Source of the DNA: Candidatus Pseudoscillospira falkowii
GTDB lineage: Bacteria > Bacillota > Clostridia > Oscillospirales > Oscillospiraceae
Direction: 5' to 3'
DNA: 45,400 bases
Assembly (NCBI GenBank): GCA_904374485.1
Contig: CAJFFX010000019.1
Span: forward strand, 1-45,400
Shown here: piece after piece, positions 26,825 through 35,134 of the stretch
Layout: each line of letters starts with the position of its first letter
Position numbering within the stretch: position 1 is the stretch's first letter
Notes under the pieces: model-generated
Database searches by the model: none
Told to the model about the DNA's origin: nothing
What the model saw: the letters and a program-made list of their open reading frames with translations, nothing else
Translations under genes and position numbers: made by a program

Positions 26825-26887
26825 CCGAGCGTTCGGATACCGAAGGGGGGGAGCCGCCCTTTTGGGCGGCGAAACCCAAAAAGAAAG
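26825..26887. repeat. Structured repeat, copy 2 (abuts tRNA-Leu)
   Basis: A 63-base element matching 25229-25290, with CCGAGC at the left, GGAGCCGCC in the middle and AAACCCAAAAAGAAAG at the right. Its inner stem is GCCGCC with GGCGGC around CTTTTG, so base changes between copies keep pairing. It ends four bases from the T-stem of the tRNA-Leu. Confidence 0.75.
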
Positions 26888-26891
26888 ACAG

Positions 26892-26966
26892 GTGGGACTT
26901 GAACCCACACGTTGTTGCCAACAACGGATTTTGAGTCCGTCGCGTCTGCCATTCCACCACACCGGC
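26892..26966 (-). tRNA. tRNA-Leu (CAA), 3' acceptor strand missing
   Basis: On the minus strand from 26966: 5' acceptor GCCGGTG, D-arm GTGG...GACGC, anticodon stem ACGGA/TCCGT with loop CTCAAAA (anticodon CAA), a long variable arm (GTTGTTGGCAACAAC), and T-arm GTGGG-TTCAAGT-CCCAC. The long variable arm and D-arm fit tRNA-Leu. The 3' strand should read CACCGGC, but the sequence after the T-stem is CTGTCTTTCTTTTTGGG, which runs into the structured repeat. The acceptor stem cannot form, so this is probably a tRNA pseudogene or insertion scar, unless the assembly is wrong here. Confidence 0.8.
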
Positions 26967-27072
26967 GTGCAGAAAAAGCGTACTTATTATAGCCCGAAGT
27001 CCTGCAAAAAGCAAGCCTTTTCTTCAAAAAGACAAAAATGGGCGGAAGGTCCGCTCTGCTGCGAAAAACGAC
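26967..27072. other. Intergenic, upstream of tRNA-Leu
   Basis: AT-richer DNA between the tRNA 5' end and the lipoprotein promoter. On the minus strand it would carry the tRNA promoter, but I see no convincing -35/-10 pair. Confidence 0.4.
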
Positions 27073-27127
27073 TACACAAAGGAAAGAAAATGTGGTACAA
27101 TGCTAAATTAGAATCGTATGCTATAAT
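27073..27127 (+). promoter_or_regulatory. Possible promoter(s) for the lipoprotein/two-component operon
   Basis: TACACA (27073-27078), a 17-base spacer and TACAAT (27096-27101) form one candidate. A perfect TATAAT (27122-27127) further down has no good -35 box. Confidence 0.45.
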
Positions 27128-27168
27128 GTTTTGCGGCGGGAACGGCGCATCTGCGAGGAGGTCAAACG

Positions 27169-28563
27169 GTGAAGCTGCGGTGCTTTCTGAAAAAGTGGTA
27201 TGTGCTCGGCGCGGCGCTCAGCCTGGCGCTGGCTCTGTCCGGCTGCATGTTTGCGGTGTCGCCGGACGATCTGTTCGCCCTGCCGAAGCTGCCGGAGGAG
27301 TACGTGGATCTGGAAACGGAGATCGACGGGCTGCTCAAGAGCGGCTATGAGTACGCCGCGCCCACCGAGGGCGAAAATATCCAGATGGTGCAGATGGTGG
27401 ACCTGGACGGTGACGGTACCGACGAGGCGCTGGCTTTCCTGCGCAGGACGGGGGACATCAAGCCCCTGCGCATCGTGATCTTCCAGCAGAGCGAGGAGGG
27501 CTACCACATCGCGGCGGAGATCCAGGAGAGCGGCACATCCATCGAGCGGGTGGAATACCAGGACCTGAACGGCGACGGCAGCCAGGAACTGATCGTCAGC
27601 TGGAGCATCGTCTCCGCCGACGGCGGGAAAAACGGCGCGATAGACGAAACTGCCGGCGAGCGCGCCCTGAGCAGCGTGGTGACGGTGTACAGCCTGGACC
27701 GCTATAACGAGCGGAAGATCCTGGATACCTCTGCCAATTACTATACCATCACCGACCTTGACAAGGACGGCGCGCCGGAACTGATCCTGATCAGCGGCGG
27801 CCCTTCGGGCACCTGCAACGCCATGGCCTACCAGTGGAACGCCGGCGCTATGGAACTGGTCAGCGCCGTCAAGCTGTCCGTGCTGCCGGCCGCGCTGGAC
27901 GAGGTGCGCGTGGGCGGCCTGAGCGATGGACAGCAAGCCCTGTTCGTCACCGGCCGGGTCAACGATCAGAACTTGATGACCGACATCCTGGTGTGGCGGG
28001 ACCGGGTGCTGGTCAACTGCACCATGGACGAGCAGACCGGCATGAGCCGCCTGGTTTACCGCGACGCTTCCGTCCGGGCCCGGGATATCAACAAGGACGG
28101 CGCGCTGGAGCTGCCCATCGCCTATGAGCTGCCAAAGCTCTCGTCGGAGGACCCGTCCTACTGGGGCATCAACTGGACCTCCTTCGCCGACGACGGCGAG
28201 GGACAAGTCGTGGAAACGACGTATCACAATCTCTCGGACGGCTGGTATCTCGTGCTGCCGGAAAGCTGGAAAGACACCATTATGATCACGGACGTGGCCC
28301 TTTCCGTGGGCGAGCGGGCCGTCACCTTCGGCGTTTACCAGGGGGACGCGGCGCCCCTGGAGATCCTGACGATCTATACGGAGACCGGCGACAGCCGCGA
28401 ATACAAGGCCACCAAGGGCGAGCGCTTTGTTCTGGCCCGGCAAGCCACCACCGTATACGCCGCGGAATTCCTCCCCGGCAGTGCCGACTGGGAGGGGGCT
28501 ATGAGCGAAGACGCCCTGCGGGAAGCCTTCCATATGGTCCAGGCCGAGTGGTATTTGAAATGA
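27169..28563 (+). CDS. Lipoprotein with DxDxDG-type repeats
   Basis: A 464-residue protein with a lipoprotein signal peptide (basic MKLRCFLKKW, hydrophobic core, lipobox LSGC with C26). At least four short repeats resemble the calcium-binding loops of VCBS/FG-GAP propellers: MVDLDGDGTDEA (about 76), YQDLNGDGSQEL (130), ITDLDKDGAPEL (194) and ARDINKDGALEL (about 305). It is probably anchored outside the cell membrane and folds as a beta-rich propeller-like domain. The start is GTG at 27169 with GAGGAGGT upstream. A response regulator and a sensor kinase follow, so it may be part of an envelope-sensing unit (inference). Exact function unknown. Confidence 0.8.
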   Translation: MKLRCFLKKWYVLGAALSLALALSGCMFAVSPDDLFALPKLPEEYVDLETEIDGLLKSGYEYAAPTEGENIQMVQMVDLDGDGTDEALAFLRRTGDIKPLRIVIFQQSEEGYHIAAEIQESGTSIERVEYQDLNGDGSQELIVSWSIVSADGGKNGAIDETAGERALSSVVTVYSLDRYNERKILDTSANYYTITDLDKDGAPELILISGGPSGTCNAMAYQWNAGAMELVSAVKLSVLPAALDEVRVGGLSDGQQALFVTGRVNDQNLMTDILVWRDRVLVNCTMDEQTGMSRLVYRDASVRARDINKDGALELPIAYELPKLSSEDPSYWGINWTSFADDGEGQVVETTYHNLSDGWYLVLPESWKDTIMITDVALSVGERAVTFGVYQGDAAPLEILTIYTETGDSREYKATKGERFVLARQATTVYAAEFLPGSADWEGAMSEDALREAFHMVQAEWYLK

Positions 28564-28597
28564 CCTATGACAACGATAAGGAAGGATGGATCCAGAG

Positions 28598-29287
28598 ATG
28601 AAAAAGGTACTGGTGCTCGAGGATGAAGCCAGCATCCGCAGCTTTGTGGTGATCAATCTCAAGCGCGGGGGCTACGACGTGATCGAAGCCGAGAGCGGCG
28701 AAGAGGCTCTGCAGCTGCTGGGCGAAAATCCGGACGTCAAAGTGGCCCTGCTGGACGTGATGCTGCCCGGCATTGACGGGTTCGAGGTCTGCCGCCGGAT
28801 CCGCGCCACCAACACGAAGATCGGTATCATCATGCTCACGGCCCGCGCCCAGGAGATGGACAAGGTGACCGGTCTGATGACCGGCGCCGACGACTATGTG
28901 ACCAAGCCCTTTTCCCCCGCGGAACTGACGGCCCGGGTGGACGCCCTGTTCCGCCGCGCCGGCGGCGACGTGACGGAGGTGCAGGAGGGCGAGATCCGGC
29001 AGGACCCCTTCCTGCTGAACACCCGCAACCGCACCCTGGAGAAAAACGGCCAGCGCATCAAGCTGACCCAGGTGGAATACACCATTATGAAAATGTTTAT
29101 GGAAAACCCGGGCAAGGCCCTGTCGCGGGAAGAGATCCTGGATATGGTCTGGGGCCACGATTATTTCGGCGAAGTGAAGATCGTGGATGTGAATATCCGC
29201 CGGCTGCGCCTGAAGATCGAGGACAATCCCCAGAACCCTGCGTACATCACCACCGTTTGGGGCTACGGGTACAAGTGGGGCTTTTGA
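28598..29287 (+). CDS. OmpR/PhoB-type response regulator
   Basis: Two-domain transcription regulator, 229 residues from ATG 28598. The receiver domain (residues 1-115) has the acidic pocket LEDE, phosphoacceptor D53 (LLDVMLPGIDGF), T/S switch (MLTARAQ) and lysine in DYVTKPFSP. The C-terminal winged helix is OmpR-like (LTQVEYTIMKMFMENPGKALSREEIL, VDVNIRRLRLKIE, VWGYGYKW). An alternative ATG at 28586 sits too close to the AAGGAAGG site. It lies between the lipoprotein and its kinase. Confidence 0.95.
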   Translation: MKKVLVLEDEASIRSFVVINLKRGGYDVIEAESGEEALQLLGENPDVKVALLDVMLPGIDGFEVCRRIRATNTKIGIIMLTARAQEMDKVTGLMTGADDYVTKPFSPAELTARVDALFRRAGGDVTEVQEGEIRQDPFLLNTRNRTLEKNGQRIKLTQVEYTIMKMFMENPGKALSREEILDMVWGHDYFGEVKIVDVNIRRLRLKIEDNPQNPAYITTVWGYGYKWGF

Positions 29288-29323
29288 TGCCCCGGCGGAG
29301 CAAGGGAAAGGAGGCGCACAGTC

Positions 29324-30756
29324 GTGCAGGTTTCCGTTAAACATAAGCCGCGCGGCCTGCGCCAGCGCTGGATGACCAACAGCATGAGCATCGTCACGGT
29401 CAGTTTTCGGCCAGCATCAGCACCTATTATTACAGCAACGCCAAAACGGGCATGGAGTCCCAGGCCCGGGCGGCCATCGGTTTCATGAACCGCACCGCCA
29501 TCTCCACCTACGAAGAATACTACACCATCGCATATAACTACACCCAGAGCTTTTCTGACAAGGACAGGCTGGAGCTGCAGTTTATCGACGAGAGCGGCAA
29601 GATCGAAACGTCGTCCTACAATTTCACAGCGGGCCTGTCCCCCCGCACCTCCGACATCACCGCGGCGCTGCGGACGGGGGAGCCGGCCTCTTTCGTGGGC
29701 CGGGACAGCCACACCGACGAGAAGATCATCGCGGTGTCCTACCCGCTGTCCTACGACGGGTCCGTCATCGGCGTTATGCGCTATGTCACCTCCGCCCGGC
29801 TGATCGACCAGCAGATCCTCATCAACTGCGCGCTGGTGTTCGGCATCGGCTTTGCCGTGATGGCGGTGGTATTTATCTCCAATATCATTTTCATCCGCAA
29901 TATTCTCGAGCCTGTGGCCGAGGTGACGGAGGCGGTGCAGCACATTTCCTCGGGAAGCTACGGCCTGCAGATCGAAAATACCTACCGCGATGAGATCGGC
30001 ACGCTGGTGGACAGCATCAACGACATGTCCACCAAGATCAGCCAGAATGAAAAAATGCAGCGGGAGTTCATTTCTTCGGTGTCCCACGAGCTGCGCACGC
30101 CCCTGACGGCCATCAACGGCTGGGGCGAAACGCTGCTGGGCGACACCATGGGCGACCCGGTGCAGCTGCGCCGCGGCGTGGGCATTATCCTCAAGGAATC
30201 CCGCCGGCTGACGAACATGGTGGAGGAGCTGCTGCAGTTTTCCCGTATGCAGGACGGCCGTTTCACGCTGGAGATCGAGCCGGTGGACATCCAGGCGGAA
30301 TTCGAGGACGCCGTGTTCACCTACAAGGAGCTGTTCAAGCGCGACGGCATCGACGTGGAGTACGACGACGGCGGCCTGACGGAGTTCCCCATCATCGAGG
30401 GAGACCCGGAGCGGCTCAAGCAGGTGTTCTGCAATCTGCTGGACAACGCTGCCAAGCACGGCGGCGGCGCTGAGATCGACACCGCCATCCGTGTCCAGCC
30501 TGACTGGGTCGTACTGACCATCCGGGACCACGGCCCCGGCGTGCCTGAGACGGAGCTGCCCTTCCTTAAGCAGAAATTTTACAAAGGTACCTCCAAGGCC
30601 CGGGGCAGCGGCATCGGCCTTGCGGTGGTGGAGGAGATCGTCAGCCGCCACGGCGGTCGTTTCGAGATCGGCAACGCCGAGGGCGGCGGCTTTATCGCCA
30701 CGATCTACCTGCCGATGCGCCAGAGCGTCCAGCCGGCGGCGCCCCAACAGAATTAG
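29324..30756 (+). CDS. Sensor histidine kinase, frame broken in first membrane segment
   Basis: Membrane sensor kinase for the upstream response regulator. GTG at 29324 has AAGGAGG nine bases upstream and opens with a basic juxtamembrane stretch (KHKPRGLRQRWMTNSMSIVTV). Near 29400 the frame shifts: the rest of the protein (FSASISTYYYSNAKTGME...) is read in another frame, and the hydrophobic segment expected between them is absent. The remainder is intact: extracellular sensor, second membrane segment (about 29815-29910), HAMP, H-box VSHELRTPLTAING, N-box NLLDNAAKHGG and the ATP-lid DHGPGVPETE and GSGIGLAVVEEI. A loss of 3n+1 bases would explain it. It may be a pseudogene, a variant that starts later, or an assembly error. 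Confidence 0.85.
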
Positions 30757-30767
30757 AACAAAAGTTT

Positions 30768-30805
30768 GAAATTGTATTGCAATTTCGCTGCGCGTATCGT
30801 ATACT
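30768..30805 (+). promoter_or_regulatory. Promoter for DUF1385-prmC, with overlapping inverted repeat
   Basis: TTGCAA (30777-30782), a 17-base spacer and TATACT (30800-30805). The inverted repeat GAAATTG (30768-30774) / CAATTTC (30780-30786) covers the -35 and could be a repressor site. Confidence 0.6.
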
Positions 30806-30834
30806 GAGCATAAACACAAAGGAGAACTTTTTGC

Positions 30835-31812
30835 ATGGCAGAAAACAAGCAGGAGTGCTGCGGCACTCCGTATAAAACCACCTGCGGCGGTCAGGCGCTG
30901 ATCGAGGGCATCCTGATGCAGGGGCCCGACAAGCGCTGCATCGTTGTGCGCAAACCCGACGGCGCGCTGGAAGTGAAGACGGAAGACACCCCCGAGCGGC
31001 CGGCCTTCTGGAAGATTCCGTTTTTCCGCGGCGTCTACACCTTCGTCATGTCTCTTTACAACGGCATGAAGGCGCTGATGTATTCGGCGGAGGTCTCCGG
31101 CATGGAGGACGAGGAGGACGCGGAGCCCGGAAAATTCGAGCAGTGGCTCAGCCGCCATGTGTCCAGCGACGGCATGATGCGCATTATGCTGACGGTGTCC
31201 GTCCTTCTGGGCGTGGGGCTGGCGCTGGTGCTGTTCATCTTTTTGCCCAGCTTCATCGTGGGCGTTGTAAACGCCGTGGTGCCCGGCGGCATCGGCCTGT
31301 GGGCCATGGGCATTCTGGAGGGCGTGCTGAAGGCGGCCATTTTTGTGGGCTATCTGTTTCTCTGCTCCCGGATGAAGGAGATCCACCGGGTGTTCTGCTA
31401 CCACGGGGCGGAGCACAAAACGATTTTCTGCTATGAAAACGGCCTTCCGCTGACGGTGGAAAACGTGCGCCGGCAGCCCCGGCACCATCCCCGCTGCGGG
31501 ACGAGCTTCCTTTTCGTCGTCATCATCATCTCCATCGTCCTGTCCGTGGCGCTGTTCACGCCGCTGGAGATCAGCAACGTGTGGCTGCGCATGGCGCTGC
31601 ATTTGCTGCTGCTGCCGGTGGTGATGGGCGTGACCTATGAGTTCAACCGCTTTGTGGGCCGCCATGAAAACATCCTCTGCCGCGTGCTGCGCGCGCCGGG
31701 CCTGTGGATGCAGAACTTCACCACCTTCGAGCCAGACGATTCCATGATCGAGGTGGGCATCCGCGCCCTGGAGGAAGTGCTGCCGGAGGAAAAGGGCAAA
31801 GACCGCTGGTGA
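30835..31812 (+). CDS. DUF1385 family membrane protein
   Basis: A 325-residue protein with about four membrane segments. The N-terminus holds the family signature GGQALIEGILMQGP, and the loop has FCYHGAEHKTIFCYE followed by HPRCGTSFLFVV. This conserved His/Cys-rich stretch suggests metal binding or catalysis, but the family role is not known. It is often found directly before prmC in Firmicutes, as here (35 bases upstream). AAGGAG lies ten bases before the ATG. Full length and intact. Confidence 0.93.
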   Translation: MAENKQECCGTPYKTTCGGQALIEGILMQGPDKRCIVVRKPDGALEVKTEDTPERPAFWKIPFFRGVYTFVMSLYNGMKALMYSAEVSGMEDEEDAEPGKFEQWLSRHVSSDGMMRIMLTVSVLLGVGLALVLFIFLPSFIVGVVNAVVPGGIGLWAMGILEGVLKAAIFVGYLFLCSRMKEIHRVFCYHGAEHKTIFCYENGLPLTVENVRRQPRHHPRCGTSFLFVVIIISIVLSVALFTPLEISNVWLRMALHLLLLPVVMGVTYEFNRFVGRHENILCRVLRAPGLWMQNFTTFEPDDSMIEVGIRALEEVLPEEKGKDRW

Positions 31813-31846
31813 AGCGGACAGTTTGATTTCGGAAAGAGGGCGGGCT

Positions 31847-32716
31847 ATGCCGTCGACCTATAACGACTTGTATCTGGATACGCGCCGGGCGCTGAAGCGC
31901 ATCGGCGTGGAGAGCGCGGCGCTGGAAGCCCGGGAGATCGTGTGCTGCGCCGCCAACAAAAGCAAGGAGGAATTCCTGCGGGACTGCCGGCTGTACGCTT
32001 CGCCGGAGATCGAGGAGCGCGCGGCGGCGCTGCTGGAGCGCCGGCTGCAGGGAGAGCCGGTGGCGTACCTTGTGGGCGAGTGGGAGTTTTACGGGCTGCC
32101 CCTCACCATCACCCGGGACGTGCTCATCCCCCGGGACGACACCTGCGTTCTGGCGGACCAGGCCATCGCATACCTGAAGGGCCTGGAGGGGCCGGCGCGG
32201 GTGCTGGATTTGTGTACGGGCAGCGGCTGCGTGGGGCTGGCCATCGCCAGCCAGGCGCCCGACTGCCGGGTGGTGCTGGCGGACGTGTCCGAGGCGGCGC
32301 TGCGCGTCGCGCGCACCAACGCGCGCCTCAACCACCTCCAAAGCCGCGTGGCCATTTTGAGCGCCGACGCGCGGGAAACGCCGCCGGCCAATTTCGACAA
32401 TTTCCACTGCATCGTGTCCAATCCGCCCTATATCCCCCGGGGGGACATCCCGGGGCTGGACGGTTCGGTGCGGGATTATGAGCCGCTCCTCGCCCTGGAC
32501 GGCGGGGAGGACGGCCTCGACTTTTACCGCTCCATCACGCGCAAATGGAAGCAGACCCTGCTGGGCGGCGGCCGGCTGCTGTTCGAGCTGGGCATCGGCC
32601 AGGCCGACGCGGTGCTGCGCCTGATGCGCAGCGAGGGCTTCGGCGACCTGGAGCTGTACGAAGACACCCAGGGCATCCCCCGGGTCATCGGCGGGACGCT
32701 CTATACGGAGATCTGA
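31847..32716 (+). CDS. prmC: Peptide chain release factor N5-glutamine methyltransferase
   Basis: Methylates the Gln of the GGQ motif in release factors RF1/RF2. ATG at 31847, with AAAGAGG seven bases upstream, gives 289 residues. The N-terminal helical domain (YNDLYLDTRRALKRIGVE) is followed by the SAM-binding VLDLCTGSGCVGLAIA and the catalytic SNPPYIPRGDI. The C-terminal part (LLFELGIGQADAV, VIGGTLY) closes the fold. It follows DUF1385 as in many relatives, but here recA comes next rather than prfA. Confidence 0.95.
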   Translation: MPSTYNDLYLDTRRALKRIGVESAALEAREIVCCAANKSKEEFLRDCRLYASPEIEERAAALLERRLQGEPVAYLVGEWEFYGLPLTITRDVLIPRDDTCVLADQAIAYLKGLEGPARVLDLCTGSGCVGLAIASQAPDCRVVLADVSEAALRVARTNARLNHLQSRVAILSADARETPPANFDNFHCIVSNPPYIPRGDIPGLDGSVRDYEPLLALDGGEDGLDFYRSITRKWKQTLLGGGRLLFELGIGQADAVLRLMRSEGFGDLELYEDTQGIPRVIGGTLYTEI

Positions 32717-32792
32717 GAGAATACAAAAAAGAAAAACGCCGCCGCAGGCGCCCCTTCGGCGCGGCGGACGGGAAGAGAAAGGATGAAGCGCA

Positions 32793-33917
32793 ATGGCGTC
32801 AAAAGCAAAGGCAGCTGCTCCGGTGGAGCAGGCGGGTCCGGCTTCCGACAAGAAGCGGGCTCTGGAAACGGCGATGCAGCAGATCGAGAAAATGTACGGA
32901 AAAGGGTCCATCATGCGTCTGGGCGAAAATCTCCACGCCAATGTGGAGGCCATCCCCACGGGGTCTTTGACGCTGGACCTGGCCCTCGGCATCGGCGGCG
33001 TTCCCAAGGGACGCATCATCGAGATCTACGGTCCGGAATCCTCCGGTAAGACGACGCTGGCCCTGCACATTGTGGCGGAGACCCAGAAGCGCGGCGGCGA
33101 AGCCGCCTTTGTGGACGCCGAGCACGCCCTGGATCCCACCTATGCCCGGGCCCTGGGCGTGAATATCGACGACATGCTCATCTCCCAGCCCGACACCGGC
33201 GAACAGGCCCTGGAGATCACCGAGGCCCTGGTGCGCTCCGGCGCCATCGACGTGGTGGTGGTGGACTCCGTGGCCGCCCTGGTGCCCCGGGCCGAGATCG
33301 AGGGCGAAATGGGCGACAGCTATGTGGGCCTCCAGGCCCGCCTGATGAGCCAGGCCCTGCGCAAGCTCACCGGCGCCATCAGCAAGACGAACTGCATCGT
33401 GATCTTCATCAACCAGCTGCGCGAAAAGGTGGGCGTGATGTACGGCAACCCCGAGGTCACCACCGGCGGCCGGGCGCTGAAGTTCTATTCCTCCGTGCGC
33501 ATCGAGGTGCGCCGCATCGAGGCCCTCAAGTCCGGCAGCGAGATTATCGGCAACCGCACCCGGGCCAAGGTGGTCAAAAACAAGGTGGCGCCCCCCTTCC
33601 GCGAGGCGGAATTCGACATTATGTACGGCGAGGGCATCTCCCGCTGGGGCGAGATGATCGACCTGGGCGTCAAGCTGGACCTGGTGCAGAAATCCGGCTC
33701 CTGGTTCTCCATGGGCGAGGTGCGCATCGGCCAGGGCCGCGACGCCGCCAAGCAGTATCTGCGCGACCATCCCGAAGCGGCGGAAAAACTGGACAGCGAC
33801 ATCCGTCGGGATTTCTACAAGCTCATGAGCAATCAGTCCAAGATCGCCGCCCGGGCGGCGGGCCGCCCGGTGGACGTTTCTGCCGACGATTTCGACGACG
33901 AGGATGACGATCAGTAA
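32793..33917 (+). CDS. recA: RecA recombinase
   Basis: Forms ATP-dependent filaments on single-stranded DNA for strand exchange and SOS signalling. At 374 residues it has Walker [10 protein letters not shown] (about 80-88), [13 protein letters not shown], the Walker B region [12 protein letters not shown], loop L1 ([15 protein letters not shown]) and L2 ([22 protein letters not shown]). The C-terminus is acidic ([11 protein letters not shown]), as usual. Its last 14 bases overlap recX. A short GC hairpin (about 32743-32768) lies in the upstream gap. No SOS box was recognised. Confidence 0.97.
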   Translation: MASKAKAAAPVEQAGPASDKKRALETAMQQIEKMYGKGSIMRLGENLHANVEAIPTGSLTLDLALGIGGVPKGRIIEIYGPESSGKTTLALHIVAETQKRGGEAAFVDAEHALDPTYARALGVNIDDMLISQPDTGEQALEITEALVRSGAIDVVVVDSVAALVPRAEIEGEMGDSYVGLQARLMSQALRKLTGAISKTNCIVIFINQLREKVGVMYGNPEVTTGGRALKFYSSVRIEVRRIEALKSGSEIIGNRTRAKVVKNKVAPPFREAEFDIMYGEGISRWGEMIDLGVKLDLVQKSGSWFSMGEVRIGQGRDAAKQYLRDHPEAAEKLDSDIRRDFYKLMSNQSKIAARAAGRPVDVSADDFDDEDDDQ

Positions 33918-34530
33918 GATCGAACCCTCCCGCCATGTGAAGGGGCGCATCCTGCTCTTTTTTGAAAGCGGGGAGTGCTGGAAAGCCACGGAGCAGGAGG
34001 TGCTGGCATTTTCCCTCTATCCGGGAAAGACGCTGTCCGACGAGGAAAGCCGGGCCCTGGAGCGCGCCTGCGGCCGCTCGGGGGCCAAGGCGCGGGCCGC
34101 GGAGATGATCGGCCGCCAGGCCCTTTCCAAAAAAGAACTGCAAAAGCGCCTGGTGCGCAAAGGCTCCAGCGAAGAGGACGCCGCGGCCGCGGCGGACTGG
34201 CTGGAGGACATCGGCGCGCTGGACGACGAGAATTACGCCCGCATCGTGGCCCGGCACTATGCCGCCGCCGGCTACGGGCCGGCAAAGGTGCGCGACGAGC
34301 TTTACCGCCGGGGCGTGCCCCGGGAATTGTGGGACGCGGCCATTGAAGAAGAATGCGGCGACCCCGCCGCGGCCATCGAGCGCTATGCCGCAGCGAAGCT
34401 GCGGGGAAAAATCGCGGACGAGGCGGCTTTGGGCCGCGTCGCCGCCGGCCTGCGCCGCCGGGGCTTTCGCTGGGAAGACATCAAGCCGGTGCTGGACCGC
34501 CTGCGTGGGGAAGCCCTTTGGGAGGAGTGA
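33904..34530 (+). CDS. recX: Regulatory protein RecX
   Basis: Binds RecA filaments and limits their growth. It is 208 residues, mostly helical, with three-helix RecX repeats. [19 protein letters not shown] and [35 protein letters not shown] are the recognisable repeat cores. The start ATG lies inside the acidic 3' end of recA (14-base overlap), so translation is coupled. The first ~60 residues are a family-typical extension. Confidence 0.9.
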   Translation: MTISKIEPSRHVKGRILLFFESGECWKATEQEVLAFSLYPGKTLSDEESRALERACGRSGAKARAAEMIGRQALSKKELQKRLVRKGSSEEDAAAAADWLEDIGALDDENYARIVARHYAAAGYGPAKVRDELYRRGVPRELWDAAIEEECGDPAAAIERYAAAKLRGKIADEAALGRVAAGLRRRGFRWEDIKPVLDRLRGEALWEE

Positions 34531-34534
34531 CGGG

Positions 34535-35110
34535 ATGGAGACATTGAACGTATTGCTGGAGCGGCGCAGTATCCGCAAATACCGCGCCGTGCCCGTGCCG
34601 GACGAGATCCTGGAGGAGATCGTCCGCGCCGGGCTGTACGCCCCTTCGGGTCTCAATCTGCAGCCCTGGTATTTCGCGGTGGCGCGCACGGCGGAGAGCA
34701 TGCAGCTCGTGCGCGCGAGCATGGCCGTGGTGGCCCTGCGCTTCAGCCCCGTGCTGCAGCAGCGCTTCCGGGAGCACCCCGAAGTGATCGAAGAGACGCA
34801 GAATTTTCTGGTGACCCTGGGAGGCGCGCCGGCCTGCATCCTGGTTTTTGCCCATAAGAAGGACCAGGGCGCGCGGGACAATGTGCTCGAAAGCACCGCC
34901 GCCGCCATCCAGAACATGCAGCTGGCCGCCTGGAATCGGGGCGTGGGCGCCTGCTGGATCGCCGCGCCCAAATATGTGGACTGCAGCGGCCTTTTTGAGG
35001 CGGCCTTCGGCGCCAGCCACGGCGAGTTTATCGCTGCCGTGACCCTGGGCTATCCCGCCGAGGACCCGAAGCCCCACAAGCGCAGGGAAGGGCGCTGGAC
35101 ATTTCTGTAA
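34535..35110 (+). CDS. Nitroreductase family protein
   Basis: FMN-dependent NAD(P)H oxidoreductase fold, 191 residues from ATG 34535 with GGAGGAG seven bases upstream. The N-terminus RRSIRKYRAVPVP carries the FMN phosphate-binding arginines, followed by LYAPSGLNLQPWYF. The middle has AAIQNMQLAAWNRGVGACWIA, and the end TLGYPAEDPKPHKR is typical. The natural substrate is unknown. It lies four bases after recX and before rimO, so it is probably in the recA operon. Confidence 0.92.
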   Translation: METLNVLLERRSIRKYRAVPVPDEILEEIVRAGLYAPSGLNLQPWYFAVARTAESMQLVRASMAVVALRFSPVLQQRFREHPEVIEETQNFLVTLGGAPACILVFAHKKDQGARDNVLESTAAAIQNMQLAAWNRGVGACWIAAPKYVDCSGLFEAAFGASHGEFIAAVTLGYPAEDPKPHKRREGRWTFL

Positions 35111-35134
35111 CGGGATTTTAAGGAGAGAACCGGA

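Noticed and set aside
29324-29460. Programmed frameshift in the histidine kinase
   Set aside because: There is no slippery heptamer and, beyond the shift, a whole membrane helix is missing, which slippage would not explain.
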